A stretch of 64,000 nt of DNA from Streptomyces canus (GCF_030816965.1 NZ_JAUSYQ010000002.1:9414001-9478000), one strand, 5' to 3'. Counted from the first letter of the stretch, positions 24,105 to 32,733 are shown. The notes: generated from the sequence alone by a model not told the origin. Numbers and translations are program-made.

Positions 24105-25415
24105 TCAGCCGGACGCGAAGATCGTCTTCTTCTGGCGCTCGATCGAGGACAGCAGGCTGTCGATCCCCTTGGGGTCGCGGATGAACTTCTGCAGCGCCGG
24201 CTGCATGACCGTCGAGGTGAAGTCCGGCCGGCTGTCACGGTCCATGAACTGCGTGAGGTGCTTCGCGCCGCTGATCATCTCGTACGCCTTCTTCTGGAGG
24301 GCGCTGTAGGCGGAGGTGTCGGCCTTCGAGGAGGCGGCGATGAGGCTCGGGTCGGCCTTCAGGTAGGTCTCCTCGGCCTGCGGCGTGCCAAGGAATTCGA
24401 GCAGCTTGACGGAACCGGCGTGGTTCTTGGGCTTCTTGCTGAGCATGATGCCGTCGGTCGGCGCTTCGACGGTGTCCTGCCCGTACGCCGGGTCGATCTC
24501 GGGGAAGGCGAAGAAGTCGAGGTCGTCCAGGTCCGCCTTGTTGGTGAACTGCTGGGCCACGAACATGCCGAGCATGTACATGCCGGCCTTCTTCGCCACC
24601 AGCGTCTGCGCCGCGTCCTGCCAGGTTCGGCCGACCGCGCCCTCCTGGTGGTAGGGGAGGGTCTCGGCCCAGGTGTCGAAGACCTTGCGGACCTTGGCGT
24701 CGGTCCAGGAGGCCTTGCCCGCCATCAGTTCGACGTGGAAGTCGTATCCGTTGAGGCGGAAGTTGATCTGGTCGAAGGTGCCCATCGCCGGCCAGGCGTC
24801 CTTGTCGCCGTACGCGATCGGGACGAGGCCGTCCTTCTTCATCTGCTTGCACAGGGCGACGTACGCGTCCCACGTGGTGGGGACCTCGTAGCCGTACTGC
24901 TGGAAGACGCTCTTGCGGTAGAAGACCGCCCACGGCGACGTGGTCAGGGGCACCAGATAGTACTTGCCGTCCTGGCCCTTGCTCAGGTCGTGCATCGCCG
25001 GAGGGAAGTTGCCGCCGATCGTCTTCCACACGTCGTCGATCGGGGAGGCCAGACCCTTGGCCGCGAAGAACTGCATCCGGTAGCCGGCGAACCACTGGAA
25101 CACGTCGTCCGGCGTTCCCTGCAGGTAGGAGTTGATCTGCTCCTGGAAGGTGTTGTGGTCCTTGGTGTTGAGGGCGACCTGGATCCCGGACTGCTTCGTG
25201 AAGGCCGCGTAGACGTCGCCGTACGCCTTCTTCGGGACGGCGTCGGACGCGTTGGAGCCGACGGTGACGGTCTTGGTGTCCGACGAGGCGGAACCGCCGG
25301 CGCAGGCACTCAGCAGAGGGATGCCGGCACCCAGTACCGCGGCTCCGCCGAGTCCGCGGAGCACGGTGCGGCGGCTGGTTCCAGGCATGAACTGACCGGG
25401 GGAGAAACGGTGCAT
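24105..25415 (-). CDS. Extracellular sugar-binding lipoprotein
   Basis: A 436-residue family 1 solute-binding protein. The N-terminus has a twin-arginine-type signal (TSRRTVLRGLGGAAVLGAGI) ending in a lipobox, LLSACAGG, so it is anchored on the outer face of the membrane by the Cys near residue 38. The mature part has typical family motifs: FTKQSGIQVALNTKDHNTFQ and a hinge with GMYMLGMFVAQQF. GGAG is 7 bases before the ATG at 25415. As first gene of the operon it is preceded by two palindromes that may bind the divergent LacI protein. The galactosidase downstream points to a beta-galacto-oligosaccharide ligand. Confidence 0.93.
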   Translation of the reverse strand: MHRFSPGQFMPGTSRRTVLRGLGGAAVLGAGIPLLSACAGGSASSDTKTVTVGSNASDAVPKKAYGDVYAAFTKQSGIQVALNTKDHNTFQEQINSYLQGTPDDVFQWFAGYRMQFFAAKGLASPIDDVWKTIGGNFPPAMHDLSKGQDGKYYLVPLTTSPWAVFYRKSVFQQYGYEVPTTWDAYVALCKQMKKDGLVPIAYGDKDAWPAMGTFDQINFRLNGYDFHVELMAGKASWTDAKVRKVFDTWAETLPYHQEGAVGRTWQDAAQTLVAKKAGMYMLGMFVAQQFTNKADLDDLDFFAFPEIDPAYGQDTVEAPTDGIMLSKKPKNHAGSVKLLEFLGTPQAEETYLKADPSLIAASSKADTSAYSALQKKAYEMISGAKHLTQFMDRDSRPDFTSTVMQPALQKFIRDPKGIDSLLSSIERQKKTIFASG

Positions 25416-25562
25416 TTCGGCTCCTACTGGGCTGGCGGTGCCCAGGAATGGCACGTCAGCCGGACGGGGGTATGACGAAGAGCGGGTCGTCGAGGGACCA
25501 CTTGAGGGTCAGTCGAGAACCAGAATCCAACATGACCAAACAAACACGATCGTCGGACGCCA

Positions 25563-25579
25563 GGAAGCGTGAACGCTCC
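25563..25579. promoter_or_regulatory. Inverted repeat, candidate LacI operator (site 1)
   Basis: GGAAGCGTGAACGCTCC contains the perfect arms AGCGT and ACGCT around GA. It lies about 150 bp before the binding-protein gene and 20 bp from site 2. LacI operators have this size and an off-centre symmetry. Confidence 0.45.
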
Positions 25580-25598
25580 GTGGACTCGCTGTCAAGAC

Positions 25599-25612
25599 TT
25601 TCCGTCCGGAAA
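25599..25612. promoter_or_regulatory. Perfect palindrome, candidate LacI operator (site 2)
   Basis: TTTCCGTCCGGAAA is a perfect 6-2-6 inverted repeat in the gap between the ABC operon and the LacI gene. It is the best candidate for the site of the LacI protein encoded at 25944. Confidence 0.5.
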
Positions 25613-25869
25613 TCGATGACCGGCCAGGGCCGGCCAGAGGCCCCGATTGCCGACAGCCGGACCGGACGGACGGGACCGACGCGGTGGGTCATCGAACCGT
25701 CCTGGTTCCATTAAATGCCGCTTGAGCTGCAGGAATGCGCGCCTGTCGGGCGGTCCTCTGCAGCCTCGGCACATCGCTCCGGCGGGCCACGAGGCCTCGA
25801 CGCCCGGCGTGCCGGAGGCAAGTGGCGTTGCGGGAACTCTTGACGTGCGCTCGGCGGATGCGTAGACAT

Positions 25870-25895
25870 TGACCGCGCGGTCAGACCGCGCGGTC
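25870..25895. promoter_or_regulatory. Overlapping TGACCGCGCGGTCA palindromes before the LacI gene
   Basis: TGACCGCGCGGTCA (25870-25883) is a perfect palindrome and is followed at once by GACCGCGCGGTC (25884-25895). Their centres are 13 bp apart. They lie 48 bp before the LacI ATG. The pattern is more like a TetR-type double site than a LacI operator, so the repressor gene may itself be under another regulator. Confidence 0.5.
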
Positions 25896-25943
25896 ATGTA
25901 ACTTGACTTCGTTCGATGGAGAACACGGCCATGGGGAGACTTC

Positions 25944-26981
25944 ATGACAACAGGGCTGGAGCGTGGTGCGGGCTCCTCCGCGCCGCGTAGTGAGGACGTG
26001 GCCAGGCTGGCCGGCGTCTCACGCAAGACGGTCTCCCGGGTCCTCAACAACGAGCCGTATGTCTCCGACGAGTCCCGCCGACGTGTCCTGGCGGCCGCCG
26101 AGGAACTCGGCTACCGGCTGAACCATGCGGCCAGGGCACTGGCCTCCGGCCGTACCCGGTCCATCGGTGTGGTCGCTCTGGCGACAGCCGGGTACGGAAC
26201 CGCCTCCCTGCTCGTGGGCATCGAACAGGCCGTACGGGACGCCGGTTACGCGCTACGCGTGGTCAACACCCCGGACGGCGACCCGCGAAGCATCGCCGGC
26301 GCGCTGGAATCACTCCTGGAGCAGGGCGTGGACGGCATCGTCGTCTCCGTACCCATCGTCGAGGGGGAAGTCCCGCTCGGCGTCGACGTGCCGGTCCTCT
26401 TCGTCGGAGCGCCACCCGCCTTCACCGCCGCCCGGACACTGACCGTCGGCGTGGGCGCCCATCAACTGGCACGCGCGGCCACGGAACATCTGCTGGACCT
26501 GGGCCATTCGACTGTCCATCACCTCGCGGGGCCTCGCCGGTGGTACGCCACCAAGGACCGTATCGAGGGATGGCAGGCGGCGCTGGCGGCCCGGGGCGCG
26601 CACGAGCCGCCCGTGCTGAACGGTGACTGGTCGGCGGCCTCCGGGTATGCCGCGGGCCTGGGGCTGGCCTCGGACCGCTTGGTGACCGCGGTGTTCGCCG
26701 CGGGCGACGAGATGGCCATCGGACTGATCCACGGCCTGCGGGAAAGCGGTCGTCGGGTGCCGGAAGACGTCAGCGTCGTCGGTTTCGACGGCAACCCCGT
26801 GTTCGCCTACGTCACCCCGCCTCTGACCACTGTCCGTCAGCCCTTCGAGGCCGCGTCGAGCGAAGGAATCAGGCTTCTCCTCCACGCCATCGAGAAGCCT
26901 GACACCGAACTGCCGCCGGCGAACGACCCACCCGTCGAACTCGTCGTCCGCGGCTCCACCGCACCCCCGCCCGCCCTCTGA
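25944..26981 (+). CDS. LacI-family repressor of the galactoside operon
   Basis: A 345-residue LacI regulator with the head SEDVARLAGVSRKTVSRVLN (about residues 16-35), RRRVLAAAEELGYRLNHAAR and the minor-groove hinge ALASGRTRSIG. The core has VTAVFAAGDEMAIGL near residue 235 and VSVVGFDGNPVFAYVTPPLT near 270. GGGGAG is 6 bases before the ATG. It is divergent from the ABC transporter and GH42 operon with several palindromes between, so it most likely represses that operon and is released by a galactoside or its product. The secreted lectin enzyme gene lies downstream on the same strand. Confidence 0.92.
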   Translation: MTTGLERGAGSSAPRSEDVARLAGVSRKTVSRVLNNEPYVSDESRRRVLAAAEELGYRLNHAARALASGRTRSIGVVALATAGYGTASLLVGIEQAVRDAGYALRVVNTPDGDPRSIAGALESLLEQGVDGIVVSVPIVEGEVPLGVDVPVLFVGAPPAFTAARTLTVGVGAHQLARAATEHLLDLGHSTVHHLAGPRRWYATKDRIEGWQAALAARGAHEPPVLNGDWSAASGYAAGLGLASDRLVTAVFAAGDEMAIGLIHGLRESGRRVPEDVSVVGFDGNPVFAYVTPPLTTVRQPFEAASSEGIRLLLHAIEKPDTELPPANDPPVELVVRGSTAPPPAL

Positions 26982-27204
26982 CCCACCCCACCCCCTCGTG
27001 CCACTGCTCCGGCACACCCACATGCCGGGGCGCTCCACCTCCGCCGTTTCCGCGTTTGTCGCGCCGCGCCCCCTGCGCGCGCGCCGCGCCCGGCAGTGTG
27101 GCCCGGCTGCCCCCCGGGCCACGCGCCCAACGAACCCCGCCGCGTCACTCCGAGCCGTTCCGAGCCGGCGGACACCGAAACACACCTTCCCCCTGGGAGC
27201 CGCA

Positions 27205-29259
27205 ATGTCCCCTGCGCAGACAGACGCCAGACCCGGCGCCGCTCCGCGTTCCCGTCCCGTCTCCTTCCTGTCCCTCGCCCTCATCCTGCTCGTCTCGGTG
27301 ATGACCATGGTCATACCCGCCGGCCGGGCAGAGGCCCTGGCCCGCCCCTCGCAGACGATGTACACCCCGCCGTCGGGTGCGCCCTCGCCCGGGTCGCTCT
27401 ACCCGCGGGCGATGCGGATGCAGCACAACGGCTCCGCCAACGGAACCCTCCTCGCGACGTTCGAGCAGTACACCACCGGTACGCCGGTCCTCCCGATCTA
27501 CCGCAGCACGGACAACGGCAACTCCTGGTCGAAGATCTCCGAGGTCGCCGACACGCAGAACGGCTGGGGCATGCGCTGGGAGCCCGAGCTGTTCGAACTG
27601 CCCGCGGCGGTAGGCGGCTTCCCGGCCGGCACCATCCTGGCGGCCGGCGCCTCGGTTCCCTCCGACCGCTCGGCCATCAAGATCGACGTCTATGCCAGCA
27701 CCGACCGCGGGCAGACCTGGACCTTCGTCAGCAACATCGCCACCGGCGGCGCGGCGTTCGACACGAACGGCAACACCCCCGTATGGGAGCCGTTCTTCCT
27801 CTACGCCAACGGCAAGCTGATCGTCTACTACTCCGACCAGCGCGACCCCGACCACGGCCAGAAGGTCGTGCACCAGGTCACCACCGACCTCCGCACCTGG
27901 GGTCCGGTCGTGGACGACGTGGCGATGCCCACCTACAGCCAGCGCCCGGGGATGCCCACCGTCGCGAAGCTGCCCAACGGCAACTACGTCATGACGTATG
28001 AGTACGGCGGCTCGCCCTCGGGCAACTTCGCCGTCTACTACAAGATCTCCGCCGACCCGGAGGCCTTCGACTCCGTCACGGGCATTCCCCTGCGGTCGAC
28101 GGACGGCGTGGTCCCCACCAGTACCCCGTACATCACATGGCTGCCTACCGGCGGTCCGAACGGCACGCTCGTCGTCGGCGCCTACAGCACCAGCGACCTG
28201 TTCCTCAACACCCAGAACGGCGCCGCGAACACCTGGACGCGCATCAACTCCAACGTCGCCAACGGCTACAGCCGCGGCATGGTGCCCCTGCCCGACGGCC
28301 ACAGCCTGCTCGTGCTCAGCGGCGGCAATGGAGGCAGCAACCTCTCCAACCCCGTCACCTACAGCACCATCGACCTGGGCGGCGGCATCTCGGACGGTGC
28401 CACCTACACCGTGTCGAACGCGGGCAGCAACCTCATGCTGAGCATCGCGGGCGGCTCCACCGCCAACGGCACGAACGCCACCCAGCAGAACGCCGACAAC
28501 GCCACCGACCAGCAGTGGCGCTTCGTGCAGCAGAGCTCCGGTTACTTCAAGATCCTCAACGTCGCCAGCGGCAAGGTCCTCGGCGTGGAGAACCAGTCCA
28601 CCGCCGACGGAGCCAAGATCCTCCAGTGGGACGACAACGGCACCCTGGACCACGAGTGGGCCGTCGCGCCGAACCCGGCCGGCGGCTACAGCCTCACCAA
28701 CCGGGTCACCGGCAAGTACCTGGAGATCCCGAACGCCTCCACCGCCACCGGCACCGCCGCCGGTCAGTGGAGCGGCACCGGCTGCGCCTGCCAGCGCTGG
28801 AACCTCTCCCAGACCGCTCTGCCGGCGCTCGGCACCGGGCAGTACGTCCTCGTCAACAAGAACAGCGGGAAGTACCTGGACATCCCGCAGGGCTCGACCG
28901 CCACAGGTACGGCCACCGAGCAGTGGCAGAACTCGGCCTGCTTCTGCCAGCTGTTCACCTTCCAGTCCGCCGGCGGCGGAGCCTGGACCATCAAGAACGT
29001 CAACAGCAACCTGAACCTGGACATCCGTAACGGCTCCACCACCGCCGGAGCCGCCGTCCTCCAGAACACGCCGTCCACCGCGAACTCACAGAAGTGGACC
29101 CTCACCGACGCGGGCAACGGCTACTACGAACTCAAGAACGTGGGCAGCGGCTTCAACGCGGCCGTCGCCCAGTCCTCCACCAGCAACGGCGCAGCAGTTG
29201 TGCAGTGGAACGACCTGAACATCGACGACCAGTTCTGGAAGATCGTCCGCATCAACTGA
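27205..29259 (+). CDS. Secreted BNR/sialidase-fold glycosidase with two ricin-type lectin modules
   Basis: A 684-residue secreted protein. A signal peptide spans residues 1-46 (SFLSLALILLVSVMTMVIPA, cut near AEALA). The catalytic half (about 50-390) is a six-bladed propeller with Asp boxes STDNGNSW and STDRGQTW and conserved FEQYTTGTPVLPIYRSTDNG, GWGMRWEPELFELP, WEPFFLYANGKLIVYYSDQR, VMTYEYGG. This looks closest to GH93 exo-arabinanase-like or GH33-like enzymes. Two RicinB-like lectin repeats follow (about 395-525 and 530-684) with QQW/QKW motifs and Cys pairs. It probably trims plant or microbial glycans outside the cell. The exact linkage is not determined. GGGAG precedes the ATG by 6 bases. 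Confidence 0.85.
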   Translation: MSPAQTDARPGAAPRSRPVSFLSLALILLVSVMTMVIPAGRAEALARPSQTMYTPPSGAPSPGSLYPRAMRMQHNGSANGTLLATFEQYTTGTPVLPIYRSTDNGNSWSKISEVADTQNGWGMRWEPELFELPAAVGGFPAGTILAAGASVPSDRSAIKIDVYASTDRGQTWTFVSNIATGGAAFDTNGNTPVWEPFFLYANGKLIVYYSDQRDPDHGQKVVHQVTTDLRTWGPVVDDVAMPTYSQRPGMPTVAKLPNGNYVMTYEYGGSPSGNFAVYYKISADPEAFDSVTGIPLRSTDGVVPTSTPYITWLPTGGPNGTLVVGAYSTSDLFLNTQNGAANTWTRINSNVANGYSRGMVPLPDGHSLLVLSGGNGGSNLSNPVTYSTIDLGGGISDGATYTVSNAGSNLMLSIAGGSTANGTNATQQNADNATDQQWRFVQQSSGYFKILNVASGKVLGVENQSTADGAKILQWDDNGTLDHEWAVAPNPAGGYSLTNRVTGKYLEIPNASTATGTAAGQWSGTGCACQRWNLSQTALPALGTGQYVLVNKNSGKYLDIPQGSTATGTATEQWQNSACFCQLFTFQSAGGGAWTIKNVNSNLNLDIRNGSTTAGAAVLQNTPSTANSQKWTLTDAGNGYYELKNVGSGFNAAVAQSSTSNGAAVVQWNDLNIDDQFWKIVRIN

Positions 29260-29892
29260 GTGGCTGCCGATGGTGTGGAGAGCGGGCGTGTATCCATGCC
29301 CGCTCTCCGCAGTGGCCAGGGAGGAGACCTCCTGCCGAGCGAGGCAGGGGCGTCGCGAAGGACCCATGAGGGCATTTCGACCACCGCGACCGCGGATGCT
29401 CACACTCCTTGAAGAACGAACCCTTCCCACGAACCGACACAACCGAAGCCATGACTTGCTGACCCCAAACGACCGACGCTGACAGTTTGCTGACCGCCGG
29501 GGCTCCCGGACGCCGCTGACCTGCACACATGCGCGTACAGCAAGCTATGTTCGGACGGTCCCAGGAGGAGATCGAACAGGCCCGTCGGGACTGGATGGAA
29601 GGGACAAGATTCGGGCTGGTCGAAGGCTACGACGGTGACCCGCTGCCTGCCCCCGAGCTACCGCCGACGCCGCTGAAGCCGCGGGGAAGGGCCCGCTGAC
29701 CCGCACCCTTCGATCACTGGCAAGCGCGAGGGCCGCGGCCCGAGCCGGGGTCTGAGAGACGCCCGTGGCCGCCAGCACCCACGAGTGTCCAGGGGGGGGA
29801 ACGGGGCCGGCGCGCCGGGCTGCTGCGGCGCCGTCCGCACGACGGGGTGCAGCAGCCTGCGCACGCTCAGGGACGCCCCGACAGCAGGGCGA
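29260..29892. other. Long gap holding a pirin fragment
   Basis: No complete gene is visible in these 633 bp. The only coding-like part is the pirin fragment at 29547-29699. The rest shows no palindromes longer than 12 bp or repeat of note by eye. Confidence 0.45.
29547..29699 (+). pseudogene. Fragment of a second pirin gene (C-terminal 50 codons)
   Basis: The frame ATG TTC then GRSQEEIEQARRDWMEGTRF, PLPAPELPPTPLKPRGRAR and TGA aligns with the last 50 residues of the pirin at 16474-17439. The DNA is nearly identical over the first 45 bases after GG(A/G)CGGTCC. Relative to the intact gene four codons (WNWI) are missing just after MF, and no upstream pirin sequence is left. The fragment is about 12 kb from the intact gene. 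It is either a partial duplication or the stub of a deleted paralogue; the changed third positions and several amino-acid changes suggest an old event. Confidence 0.85.
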
Positions 29893-30558
29893 TCACGGCC
29901 GGTCCTCGGGTGCGTAGGGTTCGGTTCCGCCCATGTCGAGCCGGAAGGGCGGATAGGTGTCCGTCATCAGGGCGACGTAGGCGGCCACCCGCAGCACCCA
30001 CCGGTTCAGCCCGAGGATCAGGTCGAACAGGGACCTGGGGTACTGCTCGGTGAACGCCATGGCCACGGCCGCGATCAGCACCAGCACGGCGACCAGTCCG
30101 CCGTCCCACCAGCCGAAGTGGAAGCCGCCGAGGAAGAACCCGATGACGATGTAGTGCGGGATGGCCAGCAGCCACCACTTCACCAGCACCAGCCCCCGGG
30201 AGAGCCGCTCCGGGTACGCGACGTCCAGCCGCGCGGGGTAGTCGGGCTCCTCGCCCAGACTGAACGGCGGGTACCGGTCGGTGCCCAGGGCGCCGTACGA
30301 GTAGTACGCCACCCGCCAGCTCCAGCGCATCACGCCCAGGTTGAAGTCGAACAAGGACCGTGGGTAGCGCTCGGTGAACAAGATGCCGAAGAACGCGACC
30401 ACGCTCACCAGCATGAAGGCGATCCAGAGGAAGAACAGCACTACGTAGTGGGGAATGACCAGGATCCACTTCACCAGCCACAGCCACCGGGACAGTGGCG
30501 TGTCGAGCACCGCGTTCACGCGCACAGGCCGGTCAGGCGTCTTCGCCAGGTTCGTCAC
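29893..30558 (-). CDS. DUF4389 double-domain membrane protein
   Basis: A 221-residue membrane protein made of two DUF4389 units. Each unit has a strand-loop-helix start (WLWLVKWILVIPHYVVLFFL and LVLVKWWLLAIPHYIVIGFF), a second span and the conserved tail FTERYPRSLFDFNLGVMRW or FTEQYPRSLFDLILGLNRW followed by YPPF. Four main spans are predicted. The function is unknown; in Streptomyces such genes often lie near stress and dormancy genes. The GTG at 30558 has GAGGAG 10 bases upstream. The gene is monocistronic. Confidence 0.88.
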   Translation of the reverse strand: MTNLAKTPDRPVRVNAVLDTPLSRWLWLVKWILVIPHYVVLFFLWIAFMLVSVVAFFGILFTERYPRSLFDFNLGVMRWSWRVAYYSYGALGTDRYPPFSLGEEPDYPARLDVAYPERLSRGLVLVKWWLLAIPHYIVIGFFLGGFHFGWWDGGLVAVLVLIAAVAMAFTEQYPRSLFDLILGLNRWVLRVAAYVALMTDTYPPFRLDMGGTEPYAPEDRP

Positions 30559-30967
30559 CGCGATCAGCTCCTCTGGCCCGTGGCACCGCCGTGGCGACCG
30601 GGGCCCAGTCCAGCGTGGTCGCGAAAGCCGGACCCGTGCGAGGGCCGTTGGGGTGGACTTGGGTCCATCGGTCCCGGTCCCGGTCGCGGTCCCGGTCGCG
30701 GGTCCCGGATCAGCTGCCGGCGGGCCGGATACGGGCCGCGTCGTCCATCGTCTGCTGCACCCAGGGCCAAGCAGCTCCTGACAGCGGCCAGCCCTCGCGG
30801 ATCTGTCACCAGCGGGGCGTAGCCGGTGGCCACGACGCCGAGCGTGCTGTCGGCGATCCTCCCGGCGAGCTTCACCGCGCCCTCGCGCCGCACCCCCTCG
30901 GTGATGCCGACGTCCTGATGCTCGGCCGCCTTTCGCACCGGCCGAACAGCAGAGCCCCTTCCGCCGG
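30559..30967. other. Gap with a GGTCCC-type hexamer run, no supported gene
   Basis: No gene with a clear start and product is seen. At 30670-30706 six hexamers of GGTCCC or GGTCGC follow one another, a small slipped-strand array. On the minus strand a frame near 30640-30920 has protein-like content (VGITEGVRREGAVKLAG and YAPLVTDPRGLAAVRS) but no start signal and no family I recognise; it may be a remnant. Confidence 0.4.
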
Positions 30968-31346
30968 TTGGGGCTGCGACTGGAGGAGGGGACCTGGCGG
31001 TGCACGGTCGCCCGGCGGGCCGAGGCGTGGAAGTTCTGTCTAGAGGCCCTCCGGGGCGACGTCGACGTCCAGGGCGGCACCACCGGTGAGGGGATCCACC
31101 TCGGCGCCATGGTCGGCACCCTCGCCCTCGTCCAGCGCGGACCGACCGGCCTGGAGACTCGGGGCGGGGCACTGTGCCTCGACCCGGTGCCGCTGCCGGA
31201 GCTGTCCTCGTACGGGTTCACGCTGCGCTACCACGGCCACTGAGGCGTACGGCTGAGGCTGGAGCGTGGGCTGCTGTGGAGATCGCGGTGCCGTCGCCCG
31301 ACGGTTCGTCGATCGGCGTACGACTGCCGGACCGGGGGCCTGCGGG
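30968..31346 (+). pseudogene. Remnant of a GH65 glycoside phosphorylase (C-terminal part)
   Basis: The frame from 30968 reads AWKFCLEALRGDVDVQGGTT, GEGIHLGAMVGTLALVQRG, ALCLDPVPLPEL and YGFTLRYHGH, the end of the catalytic barrel and the C-terminal domain of family 65 trehalose/maltose/kojibiose phosphorylases. The next codon is TGA (31241-31243) where the family has TGG in GHWGVRL. The same frame continues with GVRLRLERGLL, and after a one-base shift VEIAVPSPDGSSIGVRLPDR follows to 31346. The N-terminal ~650 residues are missing. A nonsense change, a frameshift and the truncation make it a pseudogene. It lies tail to tail with pfkA. Confidence 0.85.
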
Positions 31347-31371
31347 ATGAGCAGCCTGACGGTGGACACGG

Positions 31372-32397
31372 TCAGCCGAAGAACACCTGGAACTCGTCGT
31401 ACAGCGAGGGGTCCACCACTTTGGTCTTCCCCCGGGTGTCGTCGAGGGCGATACGTATGATCCGGGTGCCGCGCAGGGCGACCATGGTGCCGAAGTCGCC
31501 GTCCCTGACGGCGTCGACGGCGTGCAGTCCGAAGCGCGTGGCCAGCCACCGGTCGAAGGCGCTCGGCGTGCCGCCACGCTGGACGTGGCCGAGGACCGTG
31601 GTGCGGGCGTCCATGCCGGTGCGTTGCGAGATCTCCTGGGTCAGCCATTCGCCGATGCCGGACAGGTGCACATGGCCGTACTCGTCCAGCGACCGGTCCT
31701 TGAGGATCATCTGCCCTTCCTTGGGGGTGGCTCCCTCGGCGGCGACGACGATCGGGGCGTAGTTGATCTTGAAGCGGTTCTTCACCTGCTCACAGACCTG
31801 ATCGATGTCGAACGGCTGCTCCGGGATGAGGATCACATTGGCACCGCCCGCGACGCCGGCGTGCAGGGCGATCCACCCGGAGTGCCGGCCCATCACCTCC
31901 ACCACCAGGGTGCGCATGTGCGACTCGGCAGTGGTGTGAAGACGATCGATGGCCTCCGTCGCGATGCCCACGGCCGTGTCAAAGCCGAAGGTGTAGTCGG
32001 TGCCGGACACGTCGTTGTCGATGGTCTTGGGTACGCCGACCAGATTGATGCCCTGACGGCTCAGCTCGGTGGCCGCCCCGAGCGTGTCCTCGCCGCCGAT
32101 CACGACGAGTGCGTCCACCTGGTGCGCCGCAAGCGTGTCCCGGATGCGCCGCACCCCGTCCTCGTGCTTGAACGGGTTGGTGCGGGAGGAACCGAGAATG
32201 GTCCCGCCGCGCGGAAGGATCCCCCGCACGTCGGCGATCTCCAGCGGCACCACGTGGCCCTGGAGCGCGCCGAGCCAGCCGTCCCGCAGTCCGACGAAAT
32301 CGAAGCCGTACTCCTGGATGCCCTTGCGGACCGCGCTGCGGATCACGGCGTTGAGACCGGGACAGTCACCGCCACCGGTCAGCACTGCGACCTTCAT
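31372..32397 (-). CDS. pfkA: 6-Phosphofructokinase
   Basis: A 341-residue phosphofructokinase that phosphorylates fructose 6-phosphate in glycolysis. It starts MKVAVLTGGGDCPGLNAVIR, has RGGTILGSSRTNP, GGEDTLGAATELSR near residues 102-115, VPKTIDNDVSGTDYTFGFDTA near 124-143, EVMGRHSGWIALHAG near 168-182 and GHVQRGGTPSAFDR near 270-283. GGED and PKTIDND are the residues of the actinobacterial mixed group III, in which both ATP- and pyrophosphate-using enzymes are known, so the phosphate donor cannot be read off. GGAGGAAG precedes the ATG. Streptomyces have several paralogues; the neighbours suggest this is not the housekeeping copy. Confidence 0.95.
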   Translation of the reverse strand: MKVAVLTGGGDCPGLNAVIRSAVRKGIQEYGFDFVGLRDGWLGALQGHVVPLEIADVRGILPRGGTILGSSRTNPFKHEDGVRRIRDTLAAHQVDALVVIGGEDTLGAATELSRQGINLVGVPKTIDNDVSGTDYTFGFDTAVGIATEAIDRLHTTAESHMRTLVVEVMGRHSGWIALHAGVAGGANVILIPEQPFDIDQVCEQVKNRFKINYAPIVVAAEGATPKEGQMILKDRSLDEYGHVHLSGIGEWLTQEISQRTGMDARTTVLGHVQRGGTPSAFDRWLATRFGLHAVDAVRDGDFGTMVALRGTRIIRIALDDTRGKTKVVDPSLYDEFQVFFG

Positions 32398-32603
32398 GGC
32401 TTCCTCCCTCTTCCGCCCGGAGCGACTGCGCCTTGTCGTCGTGCTCGAGGCCGGGTCGTTCGCCCTCGGCCAGGCGGTCTCGCAGGCCCCGCGCTCCAGC
32501 AGGCCTCGCAGCCGGTGTCGTAGGGGCAGGAGAGCCGGGTGACTCTCTTTCCATCATGAGCGACAGAGCCTGCGGAGGCGACCCGCCTTGGGCCCGACGT
32601 GGA

Positions 32604-32617
32604 GGACCTTCGGCCCC
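32604..32617. promoter_or_regulatory. GGACCTTCGGCCCC, possible DevR/OsdR-type box
   Basis: The imperfect dyad GGACCTTCGGCCCC resembles the GGGACC-N-GGYCC class of boxes bound by DosR/DevR-like regulators of stress and hypoxia genes in Streptomyces. The nearby pfkA paralogue and DUF2231 and DUF4389 genes fit that type of regulon. This is a weak, pattern-based call. Confidence 0.25.
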
Positions 32618-32709
32618 ATGACCGGACCGTGCCGCCGTCCGGTCGCGCGGTGACGGGCGGGAGGCGAGGCCGATGTCCGACGCGACGACCACCGATCCGT
32701 GGATGTCAC

Positions 32710-32733
32710 GATCGCCGTGCAAGCACGGCGATC
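32710..32733. repeat. Perfect 11-2-11 inverted repeat
   Basis: The arms GATCGCCGTGC (32710-32720) and GCACGGCGATC (32723-32733) are exact complements with only AA between. As a hairpin the loop is too small to be ideal, so a protein-bound DNA palindrome or an old terminator are both possible. It lies 207 bp before the DUF2231 gene. Confidence 0.5.

Noticed and set aside
25456..25692. 78-codon frame on the minus strand upstream of the binding-protein gene
   Set aside because: It covers the candidate operators, has no ribosome site, and its residues resemble no known family.
30564..31172. 202-codon minus-strand frame before pfkA with protein-like segments
   Set aside because: It overlaps the GH65 remnant, starts without a ribosome site, and includes a hexamer repeat translated as Arg/Gly/Pro runs; at most a relic.
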